From contig NZ_JIAL01000001.1 in the NCBI RefSeq assembly GCF_000688455.1, positions 310,001 through 374,000 on the forward strand: a DNA stretch of 64,000 bases, read 5' to 3'. The notes beneath the pieces were generated by a model. It was given only the letters and a program-made list of their open reading frames with translations, had not been told where the DNA came from and made no database searches. This stretch comes from Pseudacidobacterium ailaaui. Lineage in GTDB: Bacteria; Acidobacteriota; Terriglobia; Terriglobales; Acidobacteriaceae. Below are positions 59,617 to 64,000 of this stretch, one piece after another. The stretch's first letter is position 1. The number at the start of each line of letters is the position of its first letter. Made by a program: the position numbers and the translations under genes.

Positions 59617-59667
59617 CGTAATCAACTATTGGCGTCTAATTCACTTTAGAGCGCGATACTGTTCCTT

Positions 59668-59703
59668 GACATCCTCCCCGGCCTGAAGGCCGGGGAGGAT
59701 GGC
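59668..59703. repeat. Complete IS605-type hairpin
   Basis: ATCCTCCCCGGCCT (59671-59684) and AGGCCGGGGAGGAT (59687-59700) make a perfect 14-bp stem with a two-base loop, preceded by TTGAC. The related copies at 15873, 17506 and 23896 are partial or altered. Confidence 0.85.
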
Positions 59704-59718
59704 GTGTTTCTAGTCTGC

Positions 59719-60921
59719 TTACGCCGCTTTGGCTGGAATAACGGGCAACAATTCACTGGCCCGAGTATCCCAAAACCACTTCTTGAGGTCTAACTCAAGA
59801 GTGCCATGCTCATATTTGTCGAGTTCCCTTTCTGGAGGCACCACAAAGAGGGCCGTCGGCTCGCCGGTGTCCGTTAAGATTGCCGTGGGCATATAGATGC
59901 CTTCCTTAACACGGTTGTACCGCAGCGGTCGCAGAAAGGAACGCTTCTGTTCGGTTAAGTGCCGCAGAAGGTCCAGTTCGTAGATGTTGTCGAAAGGAAT
60001 CCACTGCGGTGTCACGGGCATTAAGGTAAGCTCCTCGAATTCAGCGGTCCCAGCGGCGGTCACAGAAAAGGTGGCAGCGACTACCAAGTGGGTCTTTTGG
60101 TCTTCCGTGGCCTTGACCAGGGCCAGTTCCTGGGCATAGTACTTTTCTATTCGCTTTCTGAGCTGGTCGTTGACTTGAAAGGCAAAGCCAGGAACATGTT
60201 TGATGATGGCCCTGCTTCCTCCAAGAGCTGCATCTTCAAGTTTCTTCCATTCGCCGATCAGCAGCATCAGAGGATGTCCCTTGCCTTGCTCGGCCGTCAA
60301 CTCTGCGAACTTCTTACGCCGCCGCGCAGCCTGCTCCTCAGCCTTGTCCTGCTGCCATGGCTCCGGAAGATATACATATTTACTCAGAGGATTGTGTTTC
60401 ACCACTTTGCCGTCGATGGCAATATTGAGGGCCGTATATATGGATTCCCATGACCGCCAGCTGTCGGAGGCATTCCACTTGTTTAGCGCTGCATCATCCC
60501 ACAGCATATGGAGGAGCCCTTGTAGCGACAGCCGCTTGCCTCCGTTGTTGACGCTGAGCTTTTCGTTCGACGCTGCGTCTTTGGCCTCTGGAGCGGGGCG
60601 GTTTCCCTGCTTGGCCAAGGGAAAGGCCAGCTTCAGCAAGACTGCATCGCCGTCCACACGGATACCGCTTCCCAGTTCCGCACGGCCGGACAGTTCTTCG
60701 GGCATTTCCCAGGACACACAATGCACAGCGTGTTCCTGTCCGGTGTTGGGCATTCTTTTGAGGTAGTAGTGGCCATTGATACATGCGATGTACATGGGGA
60801 GACCAGGCTCCCCTTTACACAGGCACAACGGTCTTACGCGGGCCCGATACGCCTCCGCCAAAACGGATATGAAGTCGGGTTGCTCGGGCTGGACCAGGAT
60901 GCTCCCGATACGATAGTCCAT
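59719..60921 (-). CDS. DUF1173-family protein
   Basis: ARVRPLCLCKGEPGLPMYIACINGHYYLKRMPNTG split over about 28-62 is the Cys-rich N-terminal signature of DUF1173 proteins of plasmids. The C terminus has FFVVPPERELDKYEHGTLELDL-like text (about 360-382) and TRASELLPVIPAKAA. Usually near conjugation genes. Function unknown. Confidence 0.8.
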   Translation of the reverse strand: MDYRIGSILVQPEQPDFISVLAEAYRARVRPLCLCKGEPGLPMYIACINGHYYLKRMPNTGQEHAVHCVSWEMPEELSGRAELGSGIRVDGDAVLLKLAFPLAKQGNRPAPEAKDAASNEKLSVNNGGKRLSLQGLLHMLWDDAALNKWNASDSWRSWESIYTALNIAIDGKVVKHNPLSKYVYLPEPWQQDKAEEQAARRRKKFAELTAEQGKGHPLMLLIGEWKKLEDAALGGSRAIIKHVPGFAFQVNDQLRKRIEKYYAQELALVKATEDQKTHLVVAATFSVTAAGTAEFEELTLMPVTPQWIPFDNIYELDLLRHLTEQKRSFLRPLRYNRVKEGIYMPTAILTDTGEPTALFVVPPERELDKYEHGTLELDLKKWFWDTRASELLPVIPAKAA

Positions 60922-60931
60922 ATTTCACCGC

Positions 60932-61276
60932 CTATGGTTCCAGGACCAAAATGTCTCCAGGCTTGACCCAGTGTGCGCTATTGGCTGGCAGCTCCAATAC
61001 GTGTTCCGTCTGCCTGTACTTTCGACCGAAGCGCCATTGAGGGAGGCACCGGTCGACGGCTATCACCTGAAGCGATCGTGCACCAGCAAGATAGACTGCA
61101 TCGATGGGAAATCGGAGGAAGCAGGTGTGAATGCTGGAACAGTTTTTAAGCAGCATTCCTTCGCCTTCCTCCAAGCTGTCTTTCCCGATCAGTCCGCGCA
61201 ATCGCGCAAAGAAGCTGGCGCAGGACAACACCCGTTGGGCGAGCACACGCCCATCACCTTGGCGAACGATTTTCAT
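60932..61276 (-). CDS. DUF192-family protein
   Basis: GGAGAGAGA precedes ATG 61276. RLRGLIGKDSLEEGEGMLL (about 25-43), SIHTCFLRFPIDAVYL (about 48-63) and ELPANSAHWVKPGDIL are the DUF192 pattern. The wider frame to 61408 is not used. It overlaps the small membrane gene upstream by ATGA. Confidence 0.8.
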   Translation of the reverse strand: MKIVRQGDGRVLAQRVLSCASFFARLRGLIGKDSLEEGEGMLLKNCSSIHTCFLRFPIDAVYLAGARSLQVIAVDRCLPQWRFGRKYRQTEHVLELPANSAHWVKPGDILVLEP

Positions 61277-61395
61277 TTCTCTCTCCGGCCAGGCTTGGCG
61301 GCCTTGTTTCGCCTGCGCAGGACGAGAACCACCAGGATGATGACTGCGCCGATACCGGCCACCATCTGCACCATAGGACCAGACATAACAAACAT
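61273..61395 (-). CDS. Very small membrane protein, 40 aa
   Basis: ATG 61395 (or ATG 61386 with AGGAG nine bases before) to TGA 61273. MVQMVAGIGAVIILVVLVL is one membrane helix, followed by RRRNKAAKPGRREK. The stop overlaps the DUF192 start as ATGA. It lies between tadC and DUF192. Confidence 0.65.
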   Translation of the reverse strand: MFVMSGPMVQMVAGIGAVIILVVLVLRRRNKAAKPGRREK

Positions 61396-61422
61396 CTCCT
61401 TTCCGCATTGTGAGGTTATGGT

Positions 61423-62337
61423 TTACCGCGACAAGAAGCCGCGGGAAAGTCCATCAGCAAGTGTCAATACAGCAGGCCCCATCATGATGATGAAGACTGT
61501 GGGGAAGATAAACAGCACAAGAGGTATCAAAATCAGGACAGCGGCTTTTTTGGCCTTTTCTTTGGCCAGGTTCTGGCGCTGGATCCGAAGGTCATCAGCA
61601 TAATTCCGCAGCGCTGTGGTGATCGGCGTGCCCAGCTGGTCCGCCTGACCGAGAATCGTGACCAGGGTGTCGAGGTCGTCGGATTGGGTCCGCTGCACGA
61701 GGTTTTCCCATGCGGCGGCCCGTGTGAGACCTGCCTGACGTTCTTTGTTGGTCATCAGCAGCTCATAACAGAGCTCCGGATAGGCAATACTCATCTCCCT
61801 GGCGGTACGTAGCATGGCCTGGTCTATGCCCAGACCTGCCTCTACACAGACACTCAGCAGGTCCACCATGTCGGGCATGGCCCGCCTGATTTTGAGGCGA
61901 TAGCGCTTGACCAGACGGTCAAGGAAGAAATCCGGCAGGATATATCCAAGCGCTGCGGCCCCAAGAGCAAAGAAGAAATTGTGCTGGGAAACGAAATAGG
62001 TCACCAGGGCAAAAACAGTGGGGCTTGCGATGCGGGTCACGAAATAGACATCGGCCGCACGAGGCAGCTGGATGCCAGCCGCCGTCAGACGCTCTTCCAC
62101 GCTGGCATCGGTACGTCCGCCGAGGTGAGTGCGGATCACGCCGGCCAAAAACGACACCTTACGCACAACCTTCTCTGCCACTTCCGTTCGATCCGGCCTG
62201 TCCTCGTCCTGAAGGACAACCAGCTCACGGATCCGCTTACGGAGAGAGGACCGTTCCCGTTGCATCAGCACCAGCAGGAAGCCGGAAGTGATTCCAAGAA
62301 AGATCGTGATGCCAAGGAGCGCGTAAACGAGATGCAT
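61423..62337 (-). CDS. tadC: TadC-type inner-membrane protein
   Basis: GAGG lies eight bases before ATG 62337. Several membrane helices and YRLKIRRAMPDMVDLLSVCVEAGLG followed by LDTLVTILGQADQLGTPITT (about 210-229) match the T2SF (GspF-like) domain of TadC. It works with TadB as the platform for Tad pilus assembly. Confidence 0.85.
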   Translation of the reverse strand: MHLVYALLGITIFLGITSGFLLVLMQRERSSLRKRIRELVVLQDEDRPDRTEVAEKVVRKVSFLAGVIRTHLGGRTDASVEERLTAAGIQLPRAADVYFVTRIASPTVFALVTYFVSQHNFFFALGAAALGYILPDFFLDRLVKRYRLKIRRAMPDMVDLLSVCVEAGLGIDQAMLRTAREMSIAYPELCYELLMTNKERQAGLTRAAAWENLVQRTQSDDLDTLVTILGQADQLGTPITTALRNYADDLRIQRQNLAKEKAKKAAVLILIPLVLFIFPTVFIIMMGPAVLTLADGLSRGFLSR

Positions 62338-62340
62338 ATC

Positions 62341-63294
62341 TTATACCTCAAGTGAGGTGATGCGACGGATGAAGAACAGCCCTAACAGATTCGAAATCAC
62401 GCAATATATCAGCATGTAGTGCCCGCGACGGTCATGAAACAGCGGGGCCATGTAATCGGGATTGATTATTTTCAATCCACCGGCAATGGCTGCTGGGATG
62501 AGCGTGAGGACGATTCCTGACAGTCGGCCCTGGGCGGTTTCTGCGCGCATTTCTCCAAGCAGGCCAACCCGCGTGCGGATCATCCGCGTCAGCCGGTCCA
62601 GCACCACCGGAAGATCGCCGCCAGTCTCGCGCTGTACATTGAGAGCCGTGACGAAGATGCGAAGGTCCGGAGTGGGCACACGGTCTGCCAGTTTGATGAG
62701 TTCGGTTTTCATGTCGGCCCCGCGCGCCAGGCGGACTACAACCGTATGGAACTCACTGGCTACGGGCTCTTTGGCCTTCTCCGCAACCTTCTTGAAGGCA
62801 TCCTGTACTGAAAGCCCAGCACGCAGGGTCCGCTGCACAATGTCAATTGCATCGGGCAATGCCCGGTCAAAGGCCCTGAGGCGCCGGGTCCTGCTGTAGC
62901 GCAGCACAAAATAGGGTGCGGGAAGAAACAAGAGAGACAAAACAAGCTCATTCCACAGCCCGCCCGCATAGAGCCAGCCAACCAGAAAACCAAAAAAACC
63001 GGAACCAAGGCACAGGAGCAGCACCGTCTCAACGCTGATGGTCCAGTTCGCCTGCTGAAGAAGATTTTCAAGTCCCTTCATGAGGGAGACACCACCCAGT
63101 GCTCGCTCAAGCCAGCCTTTTTGTGTATCGATTTCCAGCAGTAGGGATTCCTCAGGTATGGATGTCGCTCCATCTCCCATCAACACTTCCAGTCTCGCCA
63201 GGGCCGCTTTTTCCTCTTTCGAGGGGCCCTGAAGCAGAAGTGCTGTGCCGAGAAACACCAACACGAATCCGCAGGACAGGAATACGTAAAACAT
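62341..63294 (-). CDS. tadB: TadB-type inner-membrane protein
   Basis: ATG 63294 overlaps the tadA stop as TGATG. RAFDRALPDAIDIVQRTLRAGL (split about 136-157) then VFVTALNVQRETGGDLPVVL are the GspF-type motifs. Four hydrophobic segments, two near each end. Partner of TadC. Confidence 0.85.
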   Translation of the reverse strand: MFYVFLSCGFVLVFLGTALLLQGPSKEEKAALARLEVLMGDGATSIPEESLLLEIDTQKGWLERALGGVSLMKGLENLLQQANWTISVETVLLLCLGSGFFGFLVGWLYAGGLWNELVLSLLFLPAPYFVLRYSRTRRLRAFDRALPDAIDIVQRTLRAGLSVQDAFKKVAEKAKEPVASEFHTVVVRLARGADMKTELIKLADRVPTPDLRIFVTALNVQRETGGDLPVVLDRLTRMIRTRVGLLGEMRAETAQGRLSGIVLTLIPAAIAGGLKIINPDYMAPLFHDRRGHYMLIYCVISNLLGLFFIRRITSLEV

Positions 63295-64000
63295 CAGACA
63301 TCCATCCTCTGGTTGAAAAATCCGGGAGGGAACTTTTTTCCCATGCGTTCGATCTTGCTTACACATTCCGGAACAATGCCATTGCCCACAAAGGAGCCGT
63401 GGATCATTCCATTGGCATCGGTTGTCTTTTGCTGAAAGGAGAAGATGTCCTGCATGGAGATCACCATGCCTTGCATCCCGGTGATCTCAGAAATGGCCGA
63501 GATACGGCGAGAGCCGTCACTCAGCCGGACGGCTTGGACAATCAGATGAATGGCCGCCGCAATCTGCCGATTGATGGCGTCTTCCGATAGTCCCATGTCT
63601 CCCATGAGCACCATATTCTGGATCCGGCTGAGCGCATCGCGTGGACTATTTGCGTGGACGGTCGTAAGGGAGCCTTCATGGCCCGTATTCATGGCCTGGA
63701 GCATGTCGAAGGTCTCTCCGCCCCGGCACTCGCCAATGATGATACGGTCCGGCTTCATGCGCAGCGCGTTAATCAACAGATCGCGCTGCGTAACGGCGCC
63801 TTTGCCTTCCAAATTCGCCGTCCTGGTCTCAAGAGGGACCACATTGGGCTGGGAGATTTGCAACTCTGCCGAATCCTCGATGGTGAGGATTCGTTCCGTG
63901 TCCGGGATGGCCTGAGAAATAGTATTGAGTAGCGTGGTCTTCCCCGCCCCGGTCCCGCCGGAAATGACGATATTCAACCTCGCCCGCACAGCCGCCTCCA
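63294..64000 (-). CDS. tadA: TadA/CpaF-type ATPase (N terminus outside window)
   Basis: The frame is open past 64000, so only the C-terminal 235 residues are here. Walker [12 protein letters not shown], the Walker B region [12 protein letters not shown] and the His box [11 protein letters not shown] are typical of the VirB11/TadA/CpaF family. It powers the Tad pilus and is the only VirB11-superfamily ATPase visible in the window. Confidence 0.9.
   Translation of the reverse strand, partial: EAAVRARLNIVISGGTGAGKTTLLNTISQAIPDTERILTIEDSAELQISQPNVVPLETRTANLEGKGAVTQRDLLINALRMKPDRIIIGECRGGETFDMLQAMNTGHEGSLTTVHANSPRDALSRIQNMVLMGDMGLSEDAINRQIAAAIHLIVQAVRLSDGSRRISAISEITGMQGMVISMQDIFSFQQKTTDANGMIHGSFVGNGIVPECVSKIERMGKKFPPGFFNQRMDV

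Noticed and set aside
1-64000. tRNA or rRNA genes and tRNA-type attachment sites
   Set aside because: I found no cloverleaf or rRNA-like sequence; a tRNAscan run would settle this.

Overview
The window looks like part of a large plasmid or integrative conjugative element from a bacterium of the Acidobacteriota (probably Terriglobia). The taxonomic guess rests on the repeat-rich Ig-like surface proteins at the left end, one of which ends in the membrane helix plus lipobox-like segment plus final Ig strand that is common in that phylum. It is an inference; no rRNA or tRNA gene was seen.

Left part (1-9745, plus strand): a tight five-gene unit. Three exported Ig-like proteins are followed by a small probable outer-membrane barrel and a secreted M48-type protein whose zinc motif is destroyed. 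The first two Ig proteins stop at the same point inside an Ig fold (after the DxNY turn), and the next protein begins, just after its own signal peptide, with the strand that is missing. This suggests either one adhesin split into separately exported chains or chains that join by strand complementation.

Middle part (9739-26696, mostly minus strand): a small secreted HExxH protein, hypothetical membrane proteins, a class II (B12-dependent) ribonucleotide reductase, then accessory genes typical of mobile elements: an LPD29-domain protein, an ArdC-type antirestriction protein inside a duplicated gene end, an archaeo-eukaryotic-type primase, a possible frameshifted gene, an acetyltransferase, a DUF4143 ATPase with a 16-bp inverted-repeat operator candidate, and an ART-like protein. 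At 26883-30512 an SF2 helicase is followed by 8.6 copies of a 133-bp tandem repeat and two clusters of 12-bp iteron-like repeats, a candidate replication or partition region.

Right part (30538-64000, almost all minus strand): a conjugation region. It holds a replication-relaxation family protein, a T4 coupling protein, a VirB9-like protein, a PLD-family nuclease, a second primase, a 1062-residue protein with DFDFD and other motifs suggestive of a divergent double-psi-barrel RNA polymerase (YonO/RdRP type), then VirB8, VirB6, two VirB5, VirB4, VirB3, a tandem-fused VirB2-like protein, two polytopic proteins, VirB2, VirB10, VirB9, VirB1 and a MoxR-type ATPase. It is interrupted by an intact TnpB gene, a VapBC module and a DUF1173 gene, and ends in tadC-tadB-tadA (tadA runs off the window). 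I found no relaxase with recognisable motifs and no separate VirB11; TadA belongs to the same ATPase superfamily. No search or alignment program was run: family names come from reading motifs.
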